A stretch of DNA of 12,637 nucleotides. Source: Clostridia bacterium (GTDB lineage Bacteria; Bacillota; Clostridia; Lachnospirales; WQUN01). Under the pieces are notes generated by a model, which was not told the DNA's origin, did not search any database, and was given only the letters and a program-made list of their open reading frames with translations. Below are positions 1 through 8,016 of the stretch, piece by piece (positions within the stretch are counted from its first letter, which is position 1; the number at the start of each line of letters is the position of its first letter). The DNA is taken from the NCBI GenBank assembly GCA_025997155.1, contig BNUF01000066.1, forward strand, positions 1 to 12,637. The letters run 5' to 3'. Position numbers and translations under genes: made by a program.

Positions 1-203
1 TTATTGTGCAGTTTGTATTCCCCCGTGGTGGGGCGGTCGAGCGCCCCTATCATATTCATGAGCGTGCTTTTGCCCGACCCTGACGGACCGACTATGCCGA
101 TAAACTCGCCGTCGGGTACGGTCAGGTTTATGCCTTTGAGTACCGCAAGTTCGTTTTCCGTGCCGATATAATATTTCTTTACGATTTCCTTGAGTTCAAG
201 CAT
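1..203 (-). CDS. ABC transporter ATP-binding protein, MacB/LolD type (partial, N-terminal 67 aa)
   Basis: This is the first part of an ABC ATPase; the 3' end lies beyond the left edge of the window. The visible 67 residues begin [20 protein letters not shown] and reach a clear Walker A motif, GPSGSGKST, at about residues 42-50, followed by the [15 protein letters not shown] stretch typical of the MacB/LolD/FtsE branch. The ATG at 203 directly follows the TAA of the adaptor gene (205-207, one base between), and GGGAG lies about six bases upstream inside the adaptor's last codons. Members of this branch power MacAB-type exporters or lipoprotein extraction, and the adjacent adaptor argues for export. 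An FtsX/MacB-like permease is expected just beyond the edge but cannot be seen. The Q-loop, signature, Walker B and H-loop are also outside the window, so catalytic integrity is unknown. Confidence 0.93.
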   Translation of the reverse strand, partial: MLELKEIVKKYYIGTENELAVLKGINLTVPDGEFIGIVGPSGSGKSTLMNMIGALDRPTTGEYKLHN

Positions 204-204
204 A

Positions 205-1737
205 TTACGCTCCCGCCTTGTCTTCGGCACGCACGACGACCTTGTCGCCCGTTTCTATGTCGTCGGGAGTTGTGATAACTTTCGTACCCTCGGTTATGCC
301 GTCTCCGCTTATCTCGACATACACGTCCGACTCAATCCCCGTCGTCACAAGTATTTCCTTGGCGGCGATTTCTTTGCCGCTTTTTTCTATGACATAAACA
401 ACGTCCTTGCCGTCCGCGTTTTTCCCGACATAGTCATACGGAACATACAAAACGCCTTCTTTTTTCGCGAGTATTATATTTACACGCGCCTGCATACCCA
501 CGCGGAGCGACTCGTCCGCGTCGTCTATGCTCACCCGCACCTCAAACTCGACGTTACTTGCCGAAGTCGCGTCCTTTGAGGTGGGAGCTATATACGACAC
601 CTTGCCGCTGTATTCCTTTTCGCCCGTGCCGTTTGTCTTTATGACAGCCGTCTGCCCGATTTTTACATCCGCAAGGTTGTATTCTTTCACATAGGTTTTC
701 GCCCTTAGTCCGCCCGTGTTCTCAATCACAAAAATAATACCCGACGGCGTTTGCCCGACTTTAAGGTTCACCTGCGCGAGCGTTCCGTCGCTCGGCGCCG
801 TTATGGCGGCGTTATTAAGCCGTTCGGTAAGTTGGTCCAAATCCACCTGCTGGCTGTCTCTGCCAAGTTCCGCGACTTTCGTGTCGCCGCTGTTCGCCTG
901 TTCAAGCTCTATCTTAGCGCTTTCATAATTCGATTTAGCCGTGTTAAGGTCAAGCGACGCGGTATTATACGCGTCCTCCGTGTTTTTGCCGATATTTTCG
1001 TAATCAAGGGACGCTTGCTCGTATGCGCGTCTGTAACTCTCCTTCAGCGCATCGTAGCTCGAGGACGCTGTATCATACGCCGCCTGCGCCGCGTCAAAAT
1101 CGTTCTTCGCCAAATCCCCGCCCTCATACAAGGTCTTTGCCGCCGTCAATTTTTGCCCCGTTGAATCAAGCGTCGATTTCGCGTTCACAATCTCGGGGCT
1201 GTTCTCGTCCTCATAATTGCTTTTCGCCTGTTCATACGCTATTTTTATCTTCTCTATGTTAGCGCTCGTGCCGCTCTCGTATTCTTTTTTGGCGTTGTCG
1301 TATATTATCTGCTGCTTTTTAAGAGAATCTTCAGCCGCATCCAAATTGCTTTTCGCCTTTGCCGCATTCGACGAATTGCTGGTTTTTTGTTCCGCGATTG
1401 ACTTGTCAGAGGATTCAAGCGCCAATTTTTGCTTGGCTATTTCCCGCTCAAGCTCGTCCGTGTCAAGAATTGCCAGAATATCGCCTTTTTTTACAACGTC
1501 GCCCTCAGACACGCGTATTTCTTTCGCCAAAAGAGTTTCTTTGGAATATACGTTCGTTTCCTGTTCGCTTTCGATGGGTCCCGACACGTCTACGCTGCTG
1601 ACAAGTTCCCCTTTAAGCACGGAATCCGTGGCGACGGTTTTCCCCTTGCCGCCTTTAGGCAAAGCCACCGCGACAATCACTATAACCGCAACTATCGCGG
1701 CGATAATCCAAATCTTTTTCTTGCTCTTTTTTTTCAT
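205..1737 (-). CDS. HlyD/MacA-like membrane fusion (adaptor) protein with long coiled coil
   Basis: A 510-aa efflux adaptor. Residues 1-8 are Lys-rich and followed by one membrane segment at about 9-27, so most of the protein faces outward. A first lipoyl/biotinyl-like half follows (about 70-93, [17 protein letters not shown]). Residues 94-308 form a long Ala/Lys/Glu/Tyr-rich coiled coil whose hairpin tip is probably near 204-216 ([15 protein letters not shown]). The second lipoyl half starts at about 309 ([14 protein letters not shown]), then a beta-barrel and membrane-proximal region run to the C-terminus. The order fits the RND/MacA adaptor family; about 215 coiled-coil residues is much longer than in MacA itself. 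The ATG overlaps the previous stop as ATGA (1734-1737), with AGAGAGG about seven bases upstream. With the ATPase that follows it should form an ABC exporter, probably for the product of this operon. No outer-membrane partner is visible. Confidence 0.92.
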   Translation of the reverse strand: MKKKSKKKIWIIAAIVAVIVIVAVALPKGGKGKTVATDSVLKGELVSSVDVSGPIESEQETNVYSKETLLAKEIRVSEGDVVKKGDILAILDTDELEREIAKQKLALESSDKSIAEQKTSNSSNAAKAKSNLDAAEDSLKKQQIIYDNAKKEYESGTSANIEKIKIAYEQAKSNYEDENSPEIVNAKSTLDSTGQKLTAAKTLYEGGDLAKNDFDAAQAAYDTASSSYDALKESYRRAYEQASLDYENIGKNTEDAYNTASLDLNTAKSNYESAKIELEQANSGDTKVAELGRDSQQVDLDQLTERLNNAAITAPSDGTLAQVNLKVGQTPSGIIFVIENTGGLRAKTYVKEYNLADVKIGQTAVIKTNGTGEKEYSGKVSYIAPTSKDATSASNVEFEVRVSIDDADESLRVGMQARVNIILAKKEGVLYVPYDYVGKNADGKDVVYVIEKSGKEIAAKEILVTTGIESDVYVEISGDGITEGTKVITTPDDIETGDKVVVRAEDKAGA

Positions 1738-3026
1738 GCCAAATCCTCTCTTGAGATAACGCCTTTGATGAAATCCCCTATCATATCCTTGAATTTCTTC
1801 ATAGTTTCCTCGGCGTACAACTCCTTATTATACGAAAAGATAAATATATAACGTTTTTGATTGTCAAACTGCGGCACTTCCATTTCCGCTACCTGCGCCC
1901 CGATGTCGAACACGTTCCCGAAAGAGGGCAGAAGAACCTTGGCGAACATTGTCGCCGACGTTTCCTTGCAGACGGGGTGCGGGTAAATTTTGTTTATGGC
2001 AGCTTCCGCGCCGCCTATACCAGCTTGAAAAAGATAGTTCAGCCTTGGTTTGAACCCAAGTCTTTCCTGCGCGATAGTCGAGGTGTATTCGGTGTGGTTC
2101 TTCAAAATATTGTAGTATTGTTCTTTTATGGATTTCAAGAAATCAATTTCTTCAAGGCTCGCGTCAATTTTAAGCACCAAGGGGAAGTTTCGGACAAACA
2201 GCCCCGCCTCGCGGTCTATGTTCCGCCCCGCTCTGCCCGCCGTATTCGAGCCGAAAAACAGGTATTCCTCGCCGCTTAGGGCGTTTGCGGCGCGGCACAA
2301 TCCCGCCAAAAAAAGTACATTTTGAGAAATTTTGGTTTTGGCGCAAAAGCCGTTCACGTCTTCAGAAACAATGGTTAAACGCGCAAACCCTGTTCCCGGG
2401 GCAAGCACTGCGTCGGGGGCGTTTTTAAGGTCAAGCTCCTCGTTTTTGTAATGTTTGAAAAGTTCCTCATAAAACAGGACGCTTTTCTCAAACTTTTCGC
2501 TGTTTTGCGCCGCCGCTTCATAATTCCCCTCGTCAAAACCGATTTCGCCGTCGGGCGTAAGCTCTTCGCCGTTATAGGCGCGTACTATCTCCGCGATAAT
2601 GGTGTTGCGGGTAAACCCGTCATAATATATGTGGTTAATTCCCCCGAGAACGTAAACCTTCGTCCCGTCCACGCGAAAAACCGAAAAATGGTACAAGGGG
2701 TCTTTCGCCAGGTCGGGGTTCAGTTCGGGACGCTGAAAAAACTCGTCCTGAATTTTTTCAAACTCCTCGGAGGATACTTCAAAAATCTTCACGCCGACAG
2801 TCGCGTCGTCATTGTGAATCCAATGGGGCGAATCGCCCTCCTCGACATTCGCTTTAAGGAACTTATGCGCGTTTATAACTTTGACAAGACTTTCCGCAAG
2901 GCGGTTTTCGTCCGTGCCGTCCTCATATTCAACCCTAAACGGAATCATCGTCGATTTACCCAAGTTTTTCCAATGGTGGTAGTAACCGCGCTGTTCCGCC
3001 GCCAGCGGATATTTTTTGTCGCTCAC
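1734..3026 (-). CDS. stand-alone condensation-domain-like acyltransferase (copy B)
   Basis: A 430-aa protein with the layout of a single NRPS condensation / PapA-type acyltransferase domain. Near the N-terminus YPLAAEQRGYYHH (6-18) resembles the first C-domain core motif. The active site is NHIYYDG at 131-137: the canonical HHxxxDG with Asn for the first His, but the catalytic second His (132), Asp136 and Gly137 are kept. GLFVRNFPLVL in the second half matches the GxFVNTLPL-like bridge motif, and the end (YIFIFSYNKELY) is a typical closing strand and helix. There is no adenylation or carrier domain. In this family such enzymes move an acyl or aminoacyl group onto an amine or hydroxyl. The start is GTG at 3024-3026, supported by AGGAGG ten bases upstream. 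It lies 18 bp after the related copy A and overlaps the adaptor by 4 bp. The substrate is unknown. Confidence 0.82.
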   Translation of the reverse strand: MSDKKYPLAAEQRGYYHHWKNLGKSTMIPFRVEYEDGTDENRLAESLVKVINAHKFLKANVEEGDSPHWIHNDDATVGVKIFEVSSEEFEKIQDEFFQRPELNPDLAKDPLYHFSVFRVDGTKVYVLGGINHIYYDGFTRNTIIAEIVRAYNGEELTPDGEIGFDEGNYEAAAQNSEKFEKSVLFYEELFKHYKNEELDLKNAPDAVLAPGTGFARLTIVSEDVNGFCAKTKISQNVLFLAGLCRAANALSGEEYLFFGSNTAGRAGRNIDREAGLFVRNFPLVLKIDASLEEIDFLKSIKEQYYNILKNHTEYTSTIAQERLGFKPRLNYLFQAGIGGAEAAINKIYPHPVCKETSATMFAKVLLPSFGNVFDIGAQVAEMEVPQFDNQKRYIFIFSYNKELYAEETMKKFKDMIGDFIKGVISREDLA

Positions 3027-3036
3027 TTTTATATCT

Positions 3037-3042
3037 CCTCCT
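3037..3042 (-). promoter_or_regulatory. strong ribosome binding site fixing a GTG start
   Basis: A full AGGAGG on the minus strand, in the short gap between the two condensation-like genes, ends ten bases before the GTG at 3024-3026. No ATG lies closer in frame, so this site decides the start of copy B. It is the strongest Shine-Dalgarno sequence in the lower half of the operon and could let copy B be translated independently of copy A. Confidence 0.75.
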
Positions 3043-3044
3043 AT

Positions 3045-4253
3045 TTAAATTAACCCTAAAATAAAACCCGCGGAATCGTCAAGAAATTCATATATAAAGC
3101 TCTCGTCAAACAAAGCGTCGTTGTGCTTGCAGTTAATGGTATAAGACCCCTCGGACTCCGCGACTATATACTCAAAAGCTATGGCGGGGGTGTTTTTTGA
3201 CTCCTTGCTGTCCGTTATAAAATCGACGGCGACTTTTTCGCCGTTAAGAACGGGGCAACGGTCGGCGTCAAGTAAATTGCCGTGGAAGATATACAGCATC
3301 GGCAATCTTTTGCCGCCGCCAAGCCGCATAGCACTCCCGTAATATTTCGCGTCGTGGAGATTTTGTTTGGCAAGGCGGCAGTTCTCGAGGGGAGTTTTCT
3401 CGGGGTCGTGCTGTATTATAAGCGGCACGGTTTTTATATATCCGCCTATCGAGTTTTCAAAGCCCGCCCCGCGTCCCGCGAAAATCGCTCCGACAAGCAG
3501 CGCGTTTTTGCCCGTCCGTTTATACGCGCTTGCGGCGAACGCGGCGGCGAACAGGCTGTTCGGCGAAACGCGCAAGGTATCGCAAAAAGTATGTACTTTA
3601 TCCGCCGAAATCGTGCCGCTGAAAATAAACTTTGGACTGCCCGCGGGTTCCGCGAGAGTTTTTTGCTCGGGAAAAAACGTAACCCCGCCGCTGATTTTCG
3701 CAAGCTCCTTAAACTCCGCCTCTTTTTGCTCAAGAAAATCGGGGGTTTGCCGCTCGCGCAAACTCTCCAAAAAAGCCTCGTCCGTTTCGGCGGCAGGGGG
3801 AGTTCCGCCGTAAGCCGCGACGATTTCTCGTATGAAAACCGCTTGCGACGTTCCGTCAAAAATCGCGTGCGTAACGTCAAACAAAAGCACTACCGCGTCG
3901 GGGGTTTTGCATATTTTAAGGCGGTACAGCCTGCCCCCGCCCGCAAAATCGAAAGGTTTCACAAAAGACAGCCGAAACTCCGCAAGTTCGTCAGCCGTCA
4001 TCTCGGCGTAAGGTTCAAACACGGCGGCGGTATCCTCGGGATACGCCCACTCGTAGCCGTCGTTTAAGACGATACGCGCCGAAAGCATCGGGTGTGCCGC
4101 GAACACGTCGGAGATTGCCCCGCGCAGTTTTTCGGGGTCGGCGTTCGCCGCGAATCGGATTTCCAAAGGGTAGTTGCCCTTAATATTTTCGGGGTCGCTC
4201 AAAAAAACCTTGATATGGTGGTTCTGAAACGCGCTAAGCGGATAAGTTTTCAT
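3045..4253 (-). CDS. stand-alone condensation-domain-like acyltransferase (copy A)
   Basis: A 402-aa single-domain member of the condensation/PapA-like family, distantly related to copy B beside it. It begins MKTYPLSAFQNHH, the same YPL(A/S)A opening as copy B. The active site is THAIFDG at residues 128-134: HHxxxDG with Thr for the first His and His129, Asp133 and Gly134 retained. IGGYIKTVPLII is the GxFVNTLPL-like motif of the second half. An in-frame ATG exists 35 codons upstream, but that extension (Arg/Gly-rich) lies inside the nucleotidyltransferase gene and has no family resemblance. The ATG at 4253 has GGGGAG seven bases upstream and forms a 4-bp ATGA overlap with the previous stop, so it is preferred. 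The probable role is O- or N-acylation of the cluster product. Forming a heterodimer with copy B is possible but unproven. Confidence 0.8.
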   Translation of the reverse strand: MKTYPLSAFQNHHIKVFLSDPENIKGNYPLEIRFAANADPEKLRGAISDVFAAHPMLSARIVLNDGYEWAYPEDTAAVFEPYAEMTADELAEFRLSFVKPFDFAGGGRLYRLKICKTPDAVVLLFDVTHAIFDGTSQAVFIREIVAAYGGTPPAAETDEAFLESLRERQTPDFLEQKEAEFKELAKISGGVTFFPEQKTLAEPAGSPKFIFSGTISADKVHTFCDTLRVSPNSLFAAAFAASAYKRTGKNALLVGAIFAGRGAGFENSIGGYIKTVPLIIQHDPEKTPLENCRLAKQNLHDAKYYGSAMRLGGGKRLPMLYIFHGNLLDADRCPVLNGEKVAVDFITDSKESKNTPAIAFEYIVAESEGSYTINCKHNDALFDESFIYEFLDDSAGFILGLI

Positions 4254-5167
4254 GCCCGTTCTCCCCAAAGAGGCGACGGATACTGCCCGTTCGCGTGCTT
4301 GGCTTTCATAGCCGCCGCGACTATCGCCTTGTCCTCTTTGTAGGTCACGCCGTACCACACGTCGCCGCTTGAGAGCGCGGCAACGTCCGTCTCATTTTTG
4401 TCTATAAGAGAACTTACATGTGTAGGCAGCAGAAACTCGGATTTAAGCGGGTCTGTAAGAGTGTCCAAAAACGCGCCGAAATCCCTGTTAAGTTTGCTGA
4501 AAAATCCCGTCTGAAATCCCCAGAAATTCATAGAAACGAGAGTACCCGCTGGGATAGAGGTAAAGGTGTTTCCGTCCTCCGAAAACTTTGCGCCGCCGAA
4601 CGCCGGCAAAACGTTATGACGCTCGTCGATATGCGTAAGGAATCCGTCCCTAGACTGGCACACCCCGCGTGTCACCGCGCCCGAATCCGTCACGGTGTTC
4701 TCGACTTTGTACCCGACAATCGCGTAATGCTCCTTGTCGTCCTTTTTGGGTTTTGCCAGAAAATCGTAAAGGGTCTTAAACGCCTCCGCGCCGTAATAGT
4801 CGTCCGAATTTATAACGGCAAAAGGAGCGTCGATTAAATCTCTTGCCGCAAGGACGGCGTGACCCGTACCCCACGGTTTCACCCGTCCTTGCGGCACAGC
4901 GTACCCGTTCGGAACGTCGCCGAGTTCCTGATAAGCGTAAGCGACCTCGATATGAGCGGACAAACGATTCCCCACGCCCTCTTTGAAATCCGCCTCTATC
5001 TCTTTCTTTATAACAAACACCACTTTTTCAAACCCCGCGGAAATAGCGTCATATACGGAGTAGTCAATGATTACCTCGCCGTGTTCCCCCACAGGGTCTA
5101 TTTGTTTAAGCCCGCCGTAACGGCTTCCCATTCCCGCTGCCAAAACTAAAAGCACAGGTTTACTCAT
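4250..5167 (-). CDS. sugar-1-phosphate nucleotidyltransferase-like protein
   Basis: A 305-aa Rossmann-like NTP-transferase. The N-terminal nucleotide-binding loop LAAGMGSRYGGLKQ (9-22) contains the G-x-G-x-R signature and a following Lys21. GTGHAVLAA (100-108) fits the base/substrate-binding segment, and NSDDYYG (120-126) carries the metal-binding Asp residues. Family members transfer a nucleotidyl group from NTP to a sugar-1-phosphate, giving an NDP-sugar. The subgroup opening with this AAGMGSRYGG loop is usually annotated only as 'nucleotidyltransferase', so the sugar and base are unknown. The gene follows three glycosyltransferases, one base after the last, so it probably makes their donor. 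AAGGAG sits seven bases upstream of the ATG inside the previous gene's end, and the stop overlaps copy A by 4 bp. The C-terminal end (KAKHANGQYPSPLWGERA) is typical for this subgroup as far as I recall. Confidence 0.88.
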   Translation of the reverse strand: MSKPVLLVLAAGMGSRYGGLKQIDPVGEHGEVIIDYSVYDAISAGFEKVVFVIKKEIEADFKEGVGNRLSAHIEVAYAYQELGDVPNGYAVPQGRVKPWGTGHAVLAARDLIDAPFAVINSDDYYGAEAFKTLYDFLAKPKKDDKEHYAIVGYKVENTVTDSGAVTRGVCQSRDGFLTHIDERHNVLPAFGGAKFSEDGNTFTSIPAGTLVSMNFWGFQTGFFSKLNRDFGAFLDTLTDPLKSEFLLPTHVSSLIDKNETDVAALSSGDVWYGVTYKEDKAIVAAAMKAKHANGQYPSPLWGERA

Positions 5168-5168
5168 A

Positions 5169-6998
5169 TCAATTCTCCTTTATATCTATCTCGGGCGTGA
5201 AAAAAGTCGCTCCGTTTTCCGACGTCCATTTTTGCGCCTCAAACCATTCTTTGCGAAGGCGGCGTTCCGTTTCGTCCTCTTCATTGCCGCCCGTTATTTT
5301 CAGCTTGTATCCCCACGAGTCAATCACGCCCTCAAGAACCCGACAGTCGATTTTGCAAGAAAAGTCGCGGTATCCTTGCGCGTATGGCGCGGCGATTTTG
5401 TTTTGGCAGGAGTCGAACAGGTTCATATACAGGCTCGAGGGCATTTTGCCGTGAGTTATGCTCCCCGGACGCATACGGTAGTAGTACAGTTTTTCCTGTA
5501 CGCAGGTTATTTTTTTGCAGCGCGAATACATAGAGGGGAGAATAAAAGTATCCTCAAACAGGCAGTTCAGCCGAAACCGCAGATTGTCGAATATTTTGCG
5601 GTGGTATAATTTCACAAAGACGACCGCCGCCGCGAAAGGCATTTTGTCACAGTAGCAACGGTAAACGTCGGAAGCGTCAAAAACTCCCTCAAGGGCGAAC
5701 GGGGCTTTTGACATAAACGTGGGATTATAGCCCTCCTCAAAGACATATTCAAGGTTGCAAACGCTCATGTCGCAATCGTCCTTTATGACGGCGTTGTATA
5801 GCCGCTCGGCGATATTCGGGGCAACATAGTCGTCGCTGTCCACGCACATAATGTATTGCCCTTTCGCCAAGTCAAGCCCCTTGTTCCGCGCCGCCGCCAC
5901 GCCGCCGTTTTGTTGGTGAACAACCTTTATTCGCGCGTCTTTTTCGGCGTATTCGTCGCAAATAAGCCCGCTCGCGTCTTTTGAGCCGTCGTCAATGAGC
6001 AAAATCTCCAGCTGTCTGTATGTTTGGTTTATTATCGACTCGATACATTCCCGCAGATACTTTTCGACATTGTACACAGGCACTATTACCGATATCAAAT
6101 CGGCTGAAAGCGGGTCGCCGTCGTCAATCAAAGAGGGCGCGCCTGTTTTCAAAGGAACGGCAGGCGGCTCGTCTTTGCCCGTCAGCGTAAGGGAGGTAAA
6201 GCCGCCGCGTGTGACCCATTTTTGCGCGTCAAACCACGCGCGGCGTTTCAAAAGTTCCTTTTCGGATTCGGGGTTCTCTGTGTCCTCCGTTTGGAGTTTC
6301 GGAAACCAGTAGGAGCTAAGCAATTCAAAAACGCGGCGTTCATGCCGAAAAGAACAATCCGAAAAACCGTTTTTATACGAAAATTCTGTTTTGTATCGGT
6401 ACGCGTCCCAAAGACTTTGTATATGCGCGGAAGTCTTTAGATAATACGCGAAGTCGTTCGTGGGGTATTTCACGGTATGCAGTATCTCTTTTGTGCAAAA
6501 AATCTTATCGGCGCGGAGAAACACCTGAGAAAGGGTGTAAAATTCGCTGAAATAGGAATCTTCGGGGAAAGACACGCTCTCGAACAAAGAACGCCTGAAT
6601 ACTTTCCCGCCTATACCGCGCAAAGCGAACGGCTCGTCCTCGAGATACGCCTTGTACACATGGCGGGCGGGAAAAACGCCGTCTAGGGCAAGGGGTCTGT
6701 CGGTGAGGTTGAGATACGACTGAAAAAGCGACGGGTTCGCAAGTTTCTCAAAATCATATACGGAATCCGACACGGAAATGTCTGCCCCCTCAAGCAGAGG
6801 AGTACTCAGAACTTCTAACAGTCTTTCGTCTTCTGTATGGTTTGACAAAGAAAATATAACGTATTCCCCCGAAGCCTTTGACAACCCCGCGTTAAGGGTA
6901 CGCGCCGAAAATTCGCCATCCTCGCGGATTACCTCAAAATCTTTGTAGGTTTGATTTTGCGGGAAGGAGCTCTCTCCCAAAACTATAACCGAAATCAT
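5169..6998 (-). CDS. two-module GT2 glycosyltransferase (degenerate N-module + intact C-module)
   Basis: A 609-aa protein made of two GT2-like modules. The C-terminal module (about 301-609) is complete: ISVIVPVYN at 302-310, IDDGS at 335-339, NGGVAAARNKGLD at 364-376, metal-binding DSDD at 387-390 and a FEDTFILP segment near 481-488 likely to hold the catalytic base. The N-terminal module (1-270) keeps the fold outline (ISVIVLGES start; SARTLNAGLSKASGEYVIFS at 31-50) but has SLSNHT where DSDDY is expected and no DDGS, so it is probably inactive. Both modules end in the same tail motif, WFDAQKW at 255-261 and WFEAQKW at 585-591. A Pro/Asp-rich linker (about 272-300) joins them. The ATG shares one base with the previous stop (TAATG), and the upstream RBS is weak, which points to coupled translation. 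The N-module may act as an acceptor-binding or scaffold domain. Donor and acceptor are unknown. Confidence 0.9.
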   Translation of the reverse strand: MISVIVLGESSFPQNQTYKDFEVIREDGEFSARTLNAGLSKASGEYVIFSLSNHTEDERLLEVLSTPLLEGADISVSDSVYDFEKLANPSLFQSYLNLTDRPLALDGVFPARHVYKAYLEDEPFALRGIGGKVFRRSLFESVSFPEDSYFSEFYTLSQVFLRADKIFCTKEILHTVKYPTNDFAYYLKTSAHIQSLWDAYRYKTEFSYKNGFSDCSFRHERRVFELLSSYWFPKLQTEDTENPESEKELLKRRAWFDAQKWVTRGGFTSLTLTGKDEPPAVPLKTGAPSLIDDGDPLSADLISVIVPVYNVEKYLRECIESIINQTYRQLEILLIDDGSKDASGLICDEYAEKDARIKVVHQQNGGVAAARNKGLDLAKGQYIMCVDSDDYVAPNIAERLYNAVIKDDCDMSVCNLEYVFEEGYNPTFMSKAPFALEGVFDASDVYRCYCDKMPFAAAVVFVKLYHRKIFDNLRFRLNCLFEDTFILPSMYSRCKKITCVQEKLYYYRMRPGSITHGKMPSSLYMNLFDSCQNKIAAPYAQGYRDFSCKIDCRVLEGVIDSWGYKLKITGGNEEDETERRLRKEWFEAQKWTSENGATFFTPEIDIKEN

Positions 6999-8016
6999 TA
7001 GTTATCACCGTATCTTTCAAGTAGGTTGAGTTTTGTGTGTCCGTTATGAATCGTCCATTCCTGCGCCGCGAACCAGTCTCTGCGTTTGTCGTATTCGGGT
7101 TTCCAAAGCGCAAGCTCCTCGAGGGGCATACGGTCAAGGTACGCCGCGAAATACGTCATAAATATCTCTATTAAGATTCTGTCAAAACCAAAGGACGCGT
7201 CGCTTAATCCGTTGTCATAAAAAGTTATAATCTTTTTAATCCGCGAATCTATGAACTCGCACCTGCGCGATAAGCCGTATTTTTGGTGCATTGCGCTGCC
7301 TTGCTGCTGAACGTAATAATAATACTCTCCGTCTACAAAAGAAATCGTCTCGCACGCGAGGTATATTTTCGGCAAAATAAGGGTGTCCTCAAAGGCACAC
7401 CCCACAGCAAAACGTATATTATCAAAAATTTCCTTTCGGTACAGTTTCCCCCACACCACTGTCGTGAGCAAGGGTTCTGTCTCCACAAAATGACGGCAAA
7501 GCTCAAGGGCGGGGTGTACCCCGCTTAGGGGAATCGGGCTTGCGTCAAGCATTTGATTGGGTTTGCCGACGATTTCGGCTTTTGTTATGGTACTGATAGA
7601 GGAATCCCCAAGGGCGTTATACAGAGCTTCAATCATCGTCTCCGAAATGTAGTCGTCGCTGTCGACAAAAACAACGTACCCGCCCTCGGCAAAGTCGATT
7701 CCGTCGTTTCTGGCGGCGGACACCCCCGCGTTCTCCTTATGTATCACGGACACTCTTCCGTCTTTTTCCTTGTACGCGTCGCAAATGGCGGGACTTGTGT
7801 CGGGCGAGCCGTCGTCAACCAAAATCACCTGCAAATCCGCGTAAGTCTGCGCAAGTATCGAATCCACGCACTTTTCCAAAAATTTCTCCGCGTTGTAGAC
7901 AGGCACAACCACCGAGACGGTCTCTTTGCTCATATGTTTTCCTCCTGCAATCCTTCCTGAAGAAGTTCGAGTTTTGTGCGGTTGCCGTGTACGTACCATT
8001 TTTGCGCGTCAAACCA
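5226..8016 (-). repeat. four dispersed copies of a 21-bp coding repeat (WFxAQxW tail motif)
   Basis: The segments 5226-5246, 6216-6236, 7055-7075 and 7996-8016 (minus-strand sense) each encode W-F-(D/E/A)-A-Q-(K/E)-W. Copies 6216-6236 and 7996-8016 are identical at DNA level, 5226-5246 differs by one base and 7055-7075 by a few. One copy lies at the end of each of the four GT2 modules. The coordinates given span the whole set and are not one continuous repeat. The near-identity reflects module duplication under strong protein-level constraint. Confidence 0.8.
6998..7933 (-). CDS. GT2 glycosyltransferase (tandem paralogue, second gene)
   Basis: A 311-aa family-2 glycosyltransferase with an intact GT-A core: VSVVVPVYN at 6-14, VDDGS at 39-43, ENAGVSAARNDG at 67-78, metal-binding DSDD at 91-94 and FEDTLILP in the middle. 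It ends with a shared helical tail carrying WFAAQEW (287-293). It is very close to the preceding gene over the N-terminal 95 residues, where even the DNA is strongly similar, so the two arose by tandem duplication. No membrane segment is visible, so it should be cytosolic, using an NDP-sugar. A longer reading from 7999 is possible, but that 22-residue extension lies in the upstream gene. ATG 7933 has a perfect AGGAGG seven bases upstream and a 4-bp ATGA overlap, and is clearly better. The stop shares one base with the next start. Confidence 0.92.
   Translation of the reverse strand: MSKETVSVVVPVYNAEKFLEKCVDSILAQTYADLQVILVDDGSPDTSPAICDAYKEKDGRVSVIHKENAGVSAARNDGIDFAEGGYVVFVDSDDYISETMIEALYNALGDSSISTITKAEIVGKPNQMLDASPIPLSGVHPALELCRHFVETEPLLTTVVWGKLYRKEIFDNIRFAVGCAFEDTLILPKIYLACETISFVDGEYYYYVQQQGSAMHQKYGLSRRCEFIDSRIKKIITFYDNGLSDASFGFDRILIEIFMTYFAAYLDRMPLEELALWKPEYDKRRDWFAAQEWTIHNGHTKLNLLERYGDN

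Noticed and set aside
1217..1759. 180-aa hydrophobic plus-strand frame that looks like a membrane protein
   Set aside because: It is the reverse complement of the adaptor's Ala/Lys/Glu coiled coil, which reads as Leu/Phe/Ser on the other strand. It has no RBS and no family resemblance.
3446..3880. 144-aa open frame on the minus strand in a different phase within copy A
   Set aside because: Its Arg/Ser-rich composition looks like an out-of-frame translation, and the overlapping frame carries the THxxxDG enzyme.
3282..4067. Long 261-aa open frame on the plus strand, opposite condensation-like copy A
   Set aside because: It is rich in Arg, Lys and Phe, has no recognisable domain, and lies wholly antisense to a gene with clear motifs, RBS and operon context. 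Codon bias of the real gene explains the open frame.
4254..4358. 35-residue N-terminal extension of condensation-like copy A
   Set aside because: It would lie inside the nucleotidyltransferase gene and lacks family similarity, while the inner ATG has an RBS and the ATGA overlap used throughout the operon.
7934..7999. 22-residue N-terminal extension of the second glycosyltransferase
   Set aside because: The inner ATG has AGGAGG at ideal spacing, and the GT2 fold starts directly after it.
5226..8016. CRISPR-like or mobile repeat made of the four 21-bp copies
   Set aside because: The copies lie about 0.8-1 kb apart, in frame, at the same place in each GT module. They are conserved coding motifs, not spaced repeats or insertion ends.
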